Shown: positions 22,717 to 31,361 of the stretch, one piece after another
Position numbering within the stretch: the stretch's first letter is position 1
Layout: each line of letters starts with the position of its first letter
Assembly (NCBI RefSeq): GCF_000420025.1
Contig: NZ_ATUD01000006.1
Coordinates: 211,653 to 275,652, forward strand
Direction: 5' to 3'
DNA: 64,000 nt
From: Patulibacter americanus DSM 16676
GTDB taxonomy: Bacteria > Actinomycetota > Thermoleophilia > Solirubrobacterales > Solirubrobacteraceae
The notes under the pieces: generated by a model
The model's database searches: none
Told to the model about the DNA's origin: nothing
Seen by the model: only the letters and a program-made list of their open reading frames with translations
Position numbers and translations under genes: made by a program

Positions 22717-24663
22717 CTACCGCCGCACGATGACCCGCGCCGGGCGCACCTTGCCCGCCGAGACGCGCACGCTGAGCGTCGTCGCCGAGCGGCGGCGCAG
22801 GGCCTTGACGGTCGCGGGACGCAGGCGCACGCGGGTGGTCCAGGAGCGCTTGCCGCGGGCGACGCTCTTCGTCGCCACGACGCGGGAGCGCAGGCGCAGG
22901 CGCTTCGCCGTGGCCTTCGACACCGTGATCCGGACGCGCACGCGGCGGGCGTTCGGGCGGGTGCCGCGCAGCAGGACGCCCGAGCGGCGGACGGCGGCGA
23001 GGCGCAGGCGGCGCGTGGCGGGCCCGAGGCCGGCGGACGGTCGGGCGCCGGGCTTCGCGGTGCCCCCACCGGCGCCGGGTCCGGGGCCGGTGCCCGGTCG
23101 CGTGGCCGAGCCCGCCAGCACCGGGTCGGCCGGCGTGCCGGCCGGGTCGCCGACGGGCAGGGTGACCGTGGCGTCGGCGATGTCGACCGACCCCACGTTC
23201 GTCGTCAGGCCGTACACGTTCGTGCCGTCCGTGATCTGCAGGCGGTAGCGGCTCTTCGGCGTCAGGTGCATCGCGACCGCCTCGAGGCTGCGCTCCACCG
23301 TGTGCTCCTGGCCGTCGAGCGCGACGGGGATCGGCGTGGCCTGGTTGCCGACGACGACGCGCCGCTCCTCGTCGACGATCTGCGCGTAGACGTGGGCGTT
23401 CGTGAGGACCGCGTTGCCGCGGTAGCGGAACCGCAGCACCGGCTCGCCGACGACCTCGCGCTCCGCGGTCTGCGCCGGGATCGGCAGGTCGACCCCCGTC
23501 GCCGCGGGCCGCGCGGCGACGAGGATCCCGTTCAGCGTGGAGATCGGCGTGAGCGGCAGGGTGCCGGCGCCGCGGCCGGTGATCGTGCCGGCGTCCTTCA
23601 GCGGGAAGTCGTTCGCGGAGCGCACGACCCCGTCGTCGGCGACCCACTCGAAGCCGGGTCCGATGTCGGCGCCGGCGTCGTCGCGCAGCCAGCGGTCCAT
23701 CCAGGCGAGGACGCGCGGCTCGATCTTCTCGCCCAGCGCGTTGCCGGTCTGGCACAGGCCGTGGCCGCCGCAGAACCAGAGCATCTTCGTCGGGGTGCCG
23801 GCCTTGCGCAGCAGCCGGCGCATGTCGACGGCCTGGCTCGGGGTGAAGAGCGTGTCGGCGGTGCCCTGCAGGATCAGCGAGGGCGCCTTGACGTTCGCGA
23901 TCGCGTCCCCCGTCGAGCGGGCGGCGAAGAAGTCGTTCAGCCCCTGGTCAGCGCGGCCCGACACCGCCGCCCCCGCGGCGAGCGTCGTCAGCTCGAGCGG
24001 GAACCCGCCGAGTTCGAGGCCGTGGGGCGAGAGCGCGCCGAGCGCCGTGGCGGTCGGCAGTCCGAGGCCGATGAGGGGCAGGCCCCAGCCGAGCTTGAGC
24101 CGGCCCTCGCGGCCGAGCGCCTGCACGAGCGACGTCCACGAGATCGCAGGAGCGAGCGCGTCGATGCGCCGGTCGCGCGAGGCGGCGGCCCACTGCACGC
24201 CGCCGCCGTAGGACGCGCCGTGCATCCCCACCCGCGGATCGCCGGCGCCGTCGAGCTGCGCCTGCGGCCGGTTGGCCACCCAGTCGACGATCGCGGACGC
24301 GTCGCGCCCCTCGAACTGTGGCGCGTCGAGCTGGACCTCGCCGCCGGAGCGGCCGAAGCCGCGCGAGTCGAACGTGACGGTGTTGAAGCCGTGCTTGCGG
24401 AAGACGCCCGCGCCGACCTGGCCGAGGTCGCCCGAGGTCGTGTCGCCGTCCGCGGTCTCGCGCGTGGCTCCGAAGCCGTGGGTCAGCAGGATCGTCGGCG
24501 CCCGCTGCCCGGGCTTCAGGCCCGTCGCCGGTTGCCAGTCGGCGTCGATCTTCGTGCCGTCGAACGACGTGATAGCGACGTTCTCCGCCGACGCGACGGC
24601 CGGCGTGAGCGCCCCGAACGCGGCCACCAGGGCGACCGTTCCCCACCTGCGAGTGCCTGACAT
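22717..24663 (-). CDS. Secreted CocE/NonD or X-Pro dipeptidyl-peptidase-like alpha/beta hydrolase
   Basis: A 648-residue protein with a signal peptide (about residues 8-26, cleavage after ASA). The alpha/beta-hydrolase domain has the nucleophile Ser151 in MHGASYGG, the TFDSRGFGRSGG strand turn and LILQGTADTLF with the acid. The His is probably in FCGGHGLC. A PepX-C-like beta jelly-roll follows, then an Arg-rich domain of repeated short strands ending VIVRR. CocE/NonD enzymes hydrolyse acyl or peptide bonds. The ATG at 24663 lies 6 nt after a TAGGGT -10 element, so the gene looks leaderless. It lies upstream of the trypsin-like protease on the same strand and may be co-expressed. Confidence 0.87.
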   Translation of the reverse strand: MSGTRRWGTVALVAAFGALTPAVASAENVAITSFDGTKIDADWQPATGLKPGQRAPTILLTHGFGATRETADGDTTSGDLGQVGAGVFRKHGFNTVTFDSRGFGRSGGEVQLDAPQFEGRDASAIVDWVANRPQAQLDGAGDPRVGMHGASYGGGVQWAAASRDRRIDALAPAISWTSLVQALGREGRLKLGWGLPLIGLGLPTATALGALSPHGLELGGFPLELTTLAAGAAVSGRADQGLNDFFAARSTGDAIANVKAPSLILQGTADTLFTPSQAVDMRRLLRKAGTPTKMLWFCGGHGLCQTGNALGEKIEPRVLAWMDRWLRDDAGADIGPGFEWVADDGVVRSANDFPLKDAGTITGRGAGTLPLTPISTLNGILVAARPAATGVDLPIPAQTAEREVVGEPVLRFRYRGNAVLTNAHVYAQIVDEERRVVVGNQATPIPVALDGQEHTVERSLEAVAMHLTPKSRYRLQITDGTNVYGLTTNVGSVDIADATVTLPVGDPAGTPADPVLAGSATRPGTGPGPGAGGGTAKPGARPSAGLGPATRRLRLAAVRRSGVLLRGTRPNARRVRVRITVSKATAKRLRLRSRVVATKSVARGKRSWTTRVRLRPATVKALRRRSATTLSVRVSAGKVRPARVIVRR

Positions 24664-24669
24664 GGCGGC

Positions 24670-24675
24670 ACCCTA
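24670..24675 (-). promoter_or_regulatory. -10 element, leaderless hydrolase gene
   Basis: TAGGGT on the minus strand, 6 nt before the ATG at 24663. Confidence 0.45.
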
Positions 24676-24780
24676 CTCCCGGTAGGGAGGGTCCGGGGGA
24701 GAACGTCGGGCGCGCACGAATCCGGGCCGGGCGGTCCTCCGCCGGGTGGCGGACGGGCCATGCCGGCCAAGAAGCCCGGG

Positions 24781-24846
24781 GGCCTGGAAGACCGGCCTGG
24801 ACGACCTCGGCCTGGAGGACCGGCTCAGAGACCGGCCTAGAAGACC
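24781..24846. repeat. Short degenerate tandem repeat downstream of the Eis-like gene
   Basis: Five imperfect units of 12-15 bp with core GGCCTGGAnGACC (24781, 24794, 24809, 24822, 24834). The last unit overlaps the 3' end of the acetyltransferase gene. Function unknown; possibly slippage-derived. Confidence 0.6.
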
Positions 24847-26063
24847 GTGACGTTCCAGGGCGCACGGGCGGTACGCGCGGCGTGGTCGAACGCGGCGGCC
24901 GCGCCGGGCGTGGCCTCCGTGACCATCCCCGCGTCGACGGCGCGCACGAGGGAGCCGCCGCCCAGGAACGCCGCGCCCAGCTCGGCGACCGGGAGGGCGA
25001 GGTCCGCGGGCTCGTCCGTCCTGGTGCAGCGGCCGCCGTCCGGGCCGAGGTCCAGCCGCCAGCGCCCCGCGTTCTGCGGCAGCAGGTCGTCCTCGAGCTC
25101 CACGGTCAGCCGCGCCGCTGCGGACCAGGTGCGACCCGCGATCGCGGCGGGGACGTCGAGCAGCCGCAGCCAGAGGGCGTCGTGCTCCGTCAACTCCGCT
25201 GTGCGCTGGTTGCGGAGCAGGGCGACCAGCGGGTCGTCGACGGGGAGCATCGGCACGTTCAGGCGACCGGCCAGATCGATCGACAGCAGGAACGCCCAGA
25301 GGTCGCATCGGGCCTGGGGTGTGAGGGCGACCAGCTCCTCGACGTCCACCACGCCGGACGCCTCCTCGGGTTGCGTGTCGTCGACGCGGACGCGGTAGAG
25401 CGCGTAGCCGTCCGCCGGCTCCCCGGCGGCCACGACGCGGAGCCGGCCGCCTCGGCGTTCGTCCTCCGGGTCCGCGAGCACCTCGTTCTCCCACCAGGCG
25501 GCGTCACGGCGCAGCACCCCCGCGCGCTCAGCCGCGAATCGCGCGTGGGCGCCGTCGAGCTCGGGACCGGCCGTCGCCGGGTCGAGCATCCGCACCGGCC
25601 GGGGGCGAAGCCCGTCGCGCAGCCCAGAGTCGCGGTCGCGGAGGCGGACCTTGGCGCTGTGGTTCGCCGTCGCGACGCCGAAGCCGAAGCGGCTGTAGAT
25701 CGTCGCCTCGGCGGCCCACAGCACGGCCAGCGGCACGCCGCCTGCGGCCAGGCGACCCAGCTGGCCTTCCATCATGGCCCGCATCAGGCCGCGGCGACGG
25801 TGCGTCGGCGAGACGCCGACCCACGAGATCGCGCCGGACGGCAACGTTCCGCCCGGGACCGACAGCGACTGCGGGTAGACGACGGAGGACCCGACCAGCC
25901 GGTCCCCGTCGTAGGCGCAGAGCGTCTCCTCGTGCCGGATGACCGCGGCGTGCCGAGCCCGTCGCGCGGCCGGCCGCGGCTCGTGGAACGCCAGCTCGTC
26001 CAACTCGAACAGCTCCTCGAGCGTGTCGCCCACCGGGAGAGGTCGAAGCGCGATGCCGTCCAT
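24837..26063 (-). CDS. Eis-like GNAT N-acetyltransferase
   Basis: A 408-residue protein with the Eis layout. An N-terminal GNAT domain has the acetyl-CoA pyrophosphate loop VGVSPTHRRRGLMRAMM. A second GNAT-like region and a C-terminal sterol-carrier-like domain follow, with the chain ending WNVTVF. The free C-terminal carboxylate after Phe is catalytically important in mycobacterial Eis. Eis enzymes acetylate amines, including aminoglycosides, at several positions; the native substrate here is unknown. ATG 26063 is chosen because a TAGGCT -10 (26071-26076, minus) ends 7 nt before it. Confidence 0.88.
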   Translation of the reverse strand: MDGIALRPLPVGDTLEELFELDELAFHEPRPAARRARHAAVIRHEETLCAYDGDRLVGSSVVYPQSLSVPGGTLPSGAISWVGVSPTHRRRGLMRAMMEGQLGRLAAGGVPLAVLWAAEATIYSRFGFGVATANHSAKVRLRDRDSGLRDGLRPRPVRMLDPATAGPELDGAHARFAAERAGVLRRDAAWWENEVLADPEDERRGGRLRVVAAGEPADGYALYRVRVDDTQPEEASGVVDVEELVALTPQARCDLWAFLLSIDLAGRLNVPMLPVDDPLVALLRNQRTAELTEHDALWLRLLDVPAAIAGRTWSAAARLTVELEDDLLPQNAGRWRLDLGPDGGRCTRTDEPADLALPVAELGAAFLGGGSLVRAVDAGMVTEATPGAAAAFDHAARTARAPWNVTVF

Positions 26064-26070
26064 GGCGACG

Positions 26071-26076
26071 AGCCTA
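26071..26076 (-). promoter_or_regulatory. -10 element, leaderless Eis-like gene
   Basis: TAGGCT on the minus strand, 7 nt before the ATG at 26063. Confidence 0.45.
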
Positions 26077-26165
26077 TGCGCCCGGTCGGCGGGCCCGCGT
26101 CCGGCGGTGGACCACTGCGCAACGGCGGCGTCCGTCCGACGGCGGGAGGGACCTCTCGCCACCCC

Positions 26166-26630
26166 TCAGGCGTGCGCGGCGAGCAGCAGGTCGACCGTGC
26201 GGCGGTCGGCGATGCCGGTGCAGGGCAGGCCGCGGTGGCGCTGGAACGCGGCGACCGCGTCGGTGGTGCGGCGGTCCCAGTGGCCCGAGAGCGCGCGCGG
26301 GTCGAGCTCGCCGGCGCGGACGAGCAGCGGTTGCAGCTCGACGGCGCGCAGGGCCGGCACGACGTCGGCCGCGGCCTCGCCGGGGATCAGCGCGTCGACG
26401 AGGGCCCGCCACAGCGCGCGGCGCGGATCGCGGCCGCGGGGCATCCCGCCCGCCCAGTCCGGCAGGCCGGTGGGGGCGGGCACCGCGGAGCCCGTGGCGA
26501 GGACGCGCGCAACGCCGGGTCGGCGCTCGGGCCATCGGCGTCCCCGGAGGACCCGACGCCCGACCGAAGGAATGGCTCGCCGTTGCATGCCGGAGCTATC
26601 GGCCGCGGCCGGTGGAAGTCGCACGTCCAT
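26166..26630 (-). CDS. Peptidoglycan-binding-domain protein
   Basis: A 154-residue protein whose last 65 residues match the PG_binding_1 three-helix fold (GHWDRRTTDAVAAFQRHRGLPCTG, then IADRRTVDLLL; the leading segment is the best-conserved part). The N-terminal half is basic and Pro-rich, without a clear signal peptide. The start is uncertain: ATG 26630 is given, but ATG 26588 would remove 14 residues and neither has a ribosome site. It follows the ECF-sigma operon on the same strand after 55 bp, hinting at a cell-wall stress function. Confidence 0.65.
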   Translation of the reverse strand: MDVRLPPAAADSSGMQRRAIPSVGRRVLRGRRWPERRPGVARVLATGSAVPAPTGLPDWAGGMPRGRDPRRALWRALVDALIPGEAAADVVPALRAVELQPLLVRAGELDPRALSGHWDRRTTDAVAAFQRHRGLPCTGIADRRTVDLLLAAHA

Positions 26631-26684
26631 CGATCATCTGCGGAGCGCCGCCGCGGACGGCCGCACCGCCGGCGGTCCCACGCG

Positions 26685-27740
26685 TCACCGCCGGAGCCGC
26701 TCCCGCGCGACGACGCGCCCCGCAGCGTCGTACTCCGTGAGGACGAGGGGGCCCGCCCCCGGCCACGGCTCGGTGAACGCGAACACGCCCTGGTCGACCC
26801 GGAACCGGCGGGTCACGGCGCGCCGCAGGCGAGGGTCGGCGGCGCGCCGTGACCCGGGCGCGGGACGGACGACGACACGTACCGTGCGCGGGTCCGCGAG
26901 GCCCACGAATCGCTGCCTTCCGCGGGCGTGGCTCGACATCGCCACCCCGGTGGGCGTCTCGCCGCGAGGCGTGACCGAGATCCCAGTGCTCCCGACCCCG
27001 CCGGGACCCGTCGCCCGGCTGGGGAGGTCGGAGAGCCAGACGGTCTGCGCACCGGGAGCCGTGTCGCGTCGGTCGGCCAGCAGGACGAGGGCACGCGCCG
27101 TGACGGGGTCGTCGTCGCGCGCCCCCGCCCGGTGCTGGGCCCCCAGGAGGTGCTCGCGGCGCGCACGGGCGCACCCGGCTCGGTCCGGTGGGCCCCCGAC
27201 GACGTCGGAGGTGCTCACGAACATCAGGATCCGGCCACCGTCGGGGAACCGCGCCACGCGCTCCGTTCCCCGGAGGACCGCCGATCCGACGCCGACCTGC
27301 AACCGCCGCGCGAACGCGAGCGCGCGGGCGGCCTCCCGGGCCCTGCCGCGCTCCCGAAGCCCCGGCGCGACCTCCGGTCGCGGCGCGAGGGCGGGCAACG
27401 CCCGGGCGATCTGCGGCAGGGGTGCGTCGTCGACCGGGGCCCGGTCCGGGATGTCGAGGGGCGCGCCGACGCGCCGGTCGGGGTCGCGGCACGCCGGATC
27501 CCGCCACGTCGCGGTGACGGCGGCCTGGACGAGCCGGGCTGCGGCTTCGTCCGTCCCCGGGCCGCCGACGAGCCCCGCGGCGCCCGCGGCCCCGGCGGCC
27601 AGCACCGCCGGGACGGCGAGCAGGCCGAACCACCGGCGTCGGGTGCGCCTCCGCGCTCCGTCGCCCGCCGCCTCAGATCCCGTCGCTCGCTCCCGGACGC
27701 TGCGCCGCAGCTGCCGCTCCAGGTCGTCGTACTCGGTCAT
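26685..27740 (-). CDS. Single-pass membrane protein coupled to an ECF sigma factor
   Basis: A 351-residue protein. The cytoplasmic N-terminus (MTEYDDLERQLRRSVRERA) is followed by one hydrophobic segment at about residues 37-60 and a long external domain rich in Arg, Asp and Pro. Its start overlaps the end of the sigma factor gene as ATGA (27737-27740), the usual position of an anti-sigma factor. However, no zinc-finger HxxxCxxC motif is visible in the N-terminus, so assignment as anti-sigma is by context only. It may instead be an effector protein of the regulon. Confidence 0.75.
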   Translation of the reverse strand: MTEYDDLERQLRRSVRERATGSEAAGDGARRRTRRRWFGLLAVPAVLAAGAAGAAGLVGGPGTDEAAARLVQAAVTATWRDPACRDPDRRVGAPLDIPDRAPVDDAPLPQIARALPALAPRPEVAPGLRERGRAREAARALAFARRLQVGVGSAVLRGTERVARFPDGGRILMFVSTSDVVGGPPDRAGCARARREHLLGAQHRAGARDDDPVTARALVLLADRRDTAPGAQTVWLSDLPSRATGPGGVGSTGISVTPRGETPTGVAMSSHARGRQRFVGLADPRTVRVVVRPAPGSRRAADPRLRRAVTRRFRVDQGVFAFTEPWPGAGPLVLTEYDAAGRVVARERLRR

Positions 27741-28333
27741 GCGCGATCCTCCATCCGGGTGCGGAGTCGTCGCAGCCCGCGGTGCACGCGCTGGCGGACC
27801 ACGGACGGCGAGCACTCCAGCTCGCGCGCGATCTCCTCGTACGGTCGTTCCTCCACGACCCGCGCCAGCACCGCATCGCGCTGCTCGTCCGGCAGGCCGT
27901 CCAACGCCTCGTGCAGCGCGGCCTCGTCGGCGCGGGACGCCTGCTCCTCCACCCGAGCGAACCCCGCGTCCTCGAGCTGCACCGGGTCGAGCCCGAGGTC
28001 GCGGCGGGCGCGATCCTCGACCTGGCCGCGGCGCAGGCTCTCGCGCAGCTTGTTGAGTGCGATCCCGTACAGCCAGGCCGTCGCGGGCCCGCGGTCGACG
28101 TCGAAGCTCGGCAGCCCGACGACGACCGCCGCGAAGGTCTCGGCCGTCAGGTCGAAGGCGAGCTCCGGCCGACCGGTCCGCCGCAGGTGGAACCGGGTGA
28201 CCCCGGGGAGGTGCCGCCGGTAGAAGACCGCAAACGCGTCGTCGTCCCCGCCGGCCGCTGCGCGCAGGAGCGCCGCGTCGTCGGGGGACGGCGATCGCGG
28301 CGCGGCGGCGACGCTTCGGGACGGAACACGCAT
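27737..28333 (-). CDS. ECF-type RNA polymerase sigma factor
   Basis: A 198-residue sigma-70 family ECF factor. Region 2 is DAFAVFYRRHLPGVTRFHLRR with DLTAETFAAVV and ATAWLYGIALNKLRESLRR. Region 4 is LDGLPDEQRDAVLARVVEERPYEEIA with the helix-turn-helix CSPSVVRQRVHRGLRRLR. It recruits RNA polymerase to a small stress regulon. ATG 28333 is preferred over the longer frame, since residues before it look non-homologous. A GTCACACCC stretch on the minus strand (28360-28368) may be a -35 for autoregulation. It is coupled to the membrane protein gene downstream. Confidence 0.92.
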   Translation of the reverse strand: MRVPSRSVAAAPRSPSPDDAALLRAAAGGDDDAFAVFYRRHLPGVTRFHLRRTGRPELAFDLTAETFAAVVVGLPSFDVDRGPATAWLYGIALNKLRESLRRGQVEDRARRDLGLDPVQLEDAGFARVEEQASRADEAALHEALDGLPDEQRDAVLARVVEERPYEEIARELECSPSVVRQRVHRGLRRLRTRMEDRA

Positions 28334-28472
28334 CACCTGGGTATTTGCGCGGCTCGCCCGGGTGTGACCGTTTCGGATGGTGAAGGCGCTTCGCCGCGAG
28401 CCTGCCGGACGGAGCACGGCCCGCCGACGACGCCGCTCTTCCCGTCGAGGCCGCTCGACGTCTCGGGCCGGG

Positions 28473-29387
28473 CTACTCGCTCACCTCGCGCGTCGCCCCT
28501 GCGTCGGTCGCGGCCCGTCCGCGGTCGCTCTCGGCCGCGGACCCCGCGGGCGGGGCGGCGGTCCAGCTCGCCAGCAGGGCGAGCGCCTCGGCGGAGCGCG
28601 AGCCCGGCGCCACGGTGTAGACGAAGAGGGTCTGCTCCGGGTCGCCCGCGACGGGGAAGGCCTCGTAGTCCACGGTGAGCTCGCCGACGACGGGGTGGCG
28701 GTAGACCTTGGTGCCGTAGCCGTGGCGGAGGACGTCGTGCTGGGCCCACCAGCGGGCGAAGTCCTCGTCCTTCACGGTGAGCTCGCCGATGAGCGCCGAG
28801 AGCTCGGGGTCGTCGGGATGGCGCCCCGCCTCCATCCGCAGGACCGCGACGTTGTCGCGGGCGACCGCCTCCCAGTCGGCGTAGAGCTCGCGCGATGCGG
28901 GGTCGAGGAAGACCCACCGCGCGTGGTTGCGCTGCGCCGGCGGCAGCGCGTCGAAGTCGCACAGGAGGGCGCGGGCCAGGTGGTTCGTGGCCAGCACGTC
29001 CAGCCGCCGCCCGGTGACGAACGCGGGGGTGGGCAGGCCCTCGACGAGCCGCCGCACGCCGGGCCGCACGCGTTGGGGGCGGGGGGCGGCGCGGCGACGG
29101 GCGGGCGCGGCCGGCTTGGCGAGGGTGAAGAGGTGGGCGCGCTCGTCGTCGTCGAGGCGCAGCGCGCGGGCGATCGCGTCGAGGACGGACGCGGAGACGC
29201 TCGTGCTACGGCCCTGCTCCAGGCGGATGTAGTAGTCGACGCTCACGCCGGCGAGCGCGGCGAGCTCCTCCCGGCGCAGGCCCGGCACGCGTCGCCCGCC
29301 CTCGCCGGGCGGCAGGCCGGCGTCCTCGGGCGTCAGCCGGCCGCGGCGCGTGCGCAGGAACTCGCGGAGCTCGACGTTCTGGGCCAC
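28473..29387 (-). CDS. XRE-family regulator with MmyB-like ligand-binding domain
   Basis: A 304-residue protein. An N-terminal helix-turn-helix (residues about 5-80) has RRVPGLRREELAALAGVSVDYY and RLEQGRS, the MmyB-type signature. A C-terminal MmyB ligand-binding domain follows (about 105-270, e.g. NHARWVFLDP and ARWWAQHDV). These regulators bind a hydrophobic ligand, probably a fatty acid, and usually control a divergent short-chain dehydrogenase, exactly the arrangement seen here with the gene at 29507. The 120-bp region between the two starts should contain the shared operator. Confidence 0.92.
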   Translation of the reverse strand: MAQNVELREFLRTRRGRLTPEDAGLPPGEGGRRVPGLRREELAALAGVSVDYYIRLEQGRSTSVSASVLDAIARALRLDDDERAHLFTLAKPAAPARRRAAPRPQRVRPGVRRLVEGLPTPAFVTGRRLDVLATNHLARALLCDFDALPPAQRNHARWVFLDPASRELYADWEAVARDNVAVLRMEAGRHPDDPELSALIGELTVKDEDFARWWAQHDVLRHGYGTKVYRHPVVGELTVDYEAFPVAGDPEQTLFVYTVAPGSRSAEALALLASWTAAPPAGSAAESDRGRAATDAGATREVSE

Positions 29388-29506
29388 GCACGGAGTATGC
29401 GTCGCGGCGGGCCCGTCGTGGGTGGTCAGGATGGACCTACGTTCGCGCCGACCCGGGGTCGATCCCGTCGCTGGTGGGGCCGCCCCGGCGCTGGTGTCCT
29501 GGCTCC

Positions 29507-30277
29507 ATGACCCCCACCATTCCCCGCACCCTCGACGGCCGGATCGCCGTCGTCACCGGCGCGTCCAGCGGCATCGGCGAGGCCACGGCCCTGGCGCTCG
29601 CCGAGCGCGGCGCCGCCGTCGTCGTGACCGCCCGCCGGCAGGACCGCCTCGACGCCCTCGCCCGCCGGATCGCCGACGCCGGCGGCCGCGCCCTCGCGAT
29701 CGCCCTCGACGTCACGGACGCCGACGCCGTGAACGCCGTCGCGTCCCGCATCGCCACGGAGCTCGGTCGCGTCGACCTCGTCTTCGCCAACGCCGGTGTG
29801 ATGCTGCCCGAGCCGATCGAGCGTTTGACGCGGCAGCAGTGGGACCACCAGATCGACCTCAACCTGAAGGGCCTGCTCTACACGATCGAGGCGTTCGTGC
29901 CGTCGCTCGTGGACGCCGCCGCGGACGGCGCGACGGCCGACCTGGTGCTCACGGGCTCCATCGCCGGGCAGCACCTCTTCCCGGGTTTCGCGGTGTACTC
30001 CGCGACGAAGGCGTTCGTCTCCCACCTCGGCGACCACCTGCGGATGGAGCTCGGCCCGAAGATGGTCCGGACCTCCGTGCTCGAGCCCGGCATCGTGAAG
30101 ACCGAGCTGAAGGACCACACGAACGCCGGGACGCAGGAGTGGCTCGCCGGCATGGACGAGCAGATCGAGCTGCTCCTGCCGCAGGACGTCGCCGACGTCG
30201 TGGCGTTCGTGGCGGAGCAGCCGCGGCGCGTCAACCTCTCCCACGTTCGGGTCATGCCCACGCAGGAAGAGGTCTGA
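29507..30277 (+). CDS. Short-chain dehydrogenase/reductase
   Basis: A 256-residue classical SDR. Cofactor loop TGASSGIGEA (TGxxxGIG), NAG in FANAGVMLPEP, catalytic Ser in VLTGSIAG, and the YSATK active-site Tyr and Lys are all present, as is a basic residue after the second strand (TARRQD) favouring NADP. It oxidises or reduces an unknown alcohol or ketone. It is transcribed divergently from the MmyB-type regulator, the usual partner of this SDR subgroup, and is probably repressed by it. A TACGTT hexamer at 29438-29443 could be the -10. Confidence 0.92.
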   Translation: MTPTIPRTLDGRIAVVTGASSGIGEATALALAERGAAVVVTARRQDRLDALARRIADAGGRALAIALDVTDADAVNAVASRIATELGRVDLVFANAGVMLPEPIERLTRQQWDHQIDLNLKGLLYTIEAFVPSLVDAAADGATADLVLTGSIAGQHLFPGFAVYSATKAFVSHLGDHLRMELGPKMVRTSVLEPGIVKTELKDHTNAGTQEWLAGMDEQIELLLPQDVADVVAFVAEQPRRVNLSHVRVMPTQEEV

Positions 30278-30323
30278 GCCGCCGCCGGGCCGCGGGGCTG
30301 CGCAGCGCCCCGGTCGCCCGGCC

Positions 30324-30329
30324 TACAGT
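30324..30329 (+). promoter_or_regulatory. -10 element, leaderless
   Basis: TACAGT, 6 nt before ATG 30336. Confidence 0.45.
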
Positions 30330-30335
30330 CCAGCG

Positions 30336-31361
30336 ATGCACGTTCGCCGGTGGATCGCCGTCGCGGCGGTCGCCGTCGCGGCCGCCGGCACCACCGTCGT
30401 CCTGACCGGCGACGACGAGCCCGCACCCGCCCGCGCGGCGACCGTCCCCGGCGGGCCGCGGTTTCAGGCCGTGCGGCGGACGATCGAGCGCGTCGACCGG
30501 GCCGACGCGGTCCGCTACGACGTCAAGGACGACCGGGGGCGCAACCTGGAGGGCCTGAAGGTCGTCGCGACGGGCGAGGCCGGCGGGCGGCGCTACGTCG
30601 GCGTGTCGCACCACGCGCGCGGCGGCACGCTCGACGTCCAGGTCGTGACGAGCCGCGACCTGCTCACCTGGCGCGGCGGGCGGACCCTGCAGCGCGACGC
30701 GTCGCAGGCCACCGTCCGGCGGCTGGGCGACGGGTCGTACCTCGTCGCGTGGGAGCGCCACGCGCCGCGCAACCACGTGGCGCTGCGGCACTACGCCGAC
30801 CTCGACGCGTTGCTGGCCGCGACCCCGGACGCGCGCTTCGACGCGCCGCTGACGCTGGCGCCGACGGCGGAGGGCACGCCCGACATCCGCGCGGTCGACC
30901 TGCGGGACGGCACGGGCGACTCGACGATCGAGCTGGGCCTGCACCACTACGCCGACGGCGACGTCGACCGGCAGGCGCTGGCCACGCTGGAGGACTTCAC
31001 GCGCTGGAAGGCCCGTCGGCGGACGGCGCTGGACGCGGACCTCGACGCGCTCGGGCTGCGCGGCAACCACGGGGACCGCGACACGTTCGCGGTCGACGGC
31101 CGCGGCTACGAGGTGCTCGAGGCGCAACGCCGCAAGGACGACTGGTCCTCGTGGCGCACGTACCTGCGCGACGGGGCGACCGGCGCGCTGGCGCCGCTGC
31201 GCATGCGGTTCCGCTTCGGGCAGGCGTCCTACGGCAACCCGACGGCCTCGGTGCTGCCGGGCCCCGGCGGCGGGACGGTGCTGTTCACGAGCGTCTTCCT
31301 GTTCACGGAGGCGGCCCCGCGCGGCGCCGGCTCCGCGATCGCCTACACGCGGCTGCGCTAG
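30336..31361 (+). CDS. Secreted protein of unknown function, possibly beta-propeller
   Basis: A 341-residue exported protein with a signal sequence or N-terminal anchor (residues 5-24, VAVAAAGTTVVL). The body is mostly short beta strands with recurring motifs such as VVTSRDLLTWRGGR and VRRLGDGSYLVAWER. These resemble blades of the five-bladed propeller seen in GH43/GH62 glycosidases, but I see no sure catalytic residues, so no enzyme function is claimed. No Cys-rich or lipobox motif. The ATG is fixed by the leaderless -10. Its stop codon overlaps the stop of the convergent membrane-protein gene by three bases. Confidence 0.75.
   Translation: MHVRRWIAVAAVAVAAAGTTVVLTGDDEPAPARAATVPGGPRFQAVRRTIERVDRADAVRYDVKDDRGRNLEGLKVVATGEAGGRRYVGVSHHARGGTLDVQVVTSRDLLTWRGGRTLQRDASQATVRRLGDGSYLVAWERHAPRNHVALRHYADLDALLAATPDARFDAPLTLAPTAEGTPDIRAVDLRDGTGDSTIELGLHHYADGDVDRQALATLEDFTRWKARRRTALDADLDALGLRGNHGDRDTFAVDGRGYEVLEAQRRKDDWSSWRTYLRDGATGALAPLRMRFRFGQASYGNPTASVLPGPGGGTVLFTSVFLFTEAAPRGAGSAIAYTRLR

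Noticed and set aside
28339..28345. GGGTATT on the plus strand as a SigB-type promoter
   Set aside because: It points toward the 3' side of the MmyB gene with no gene in that direction and has no suitable -35; treated as chance.
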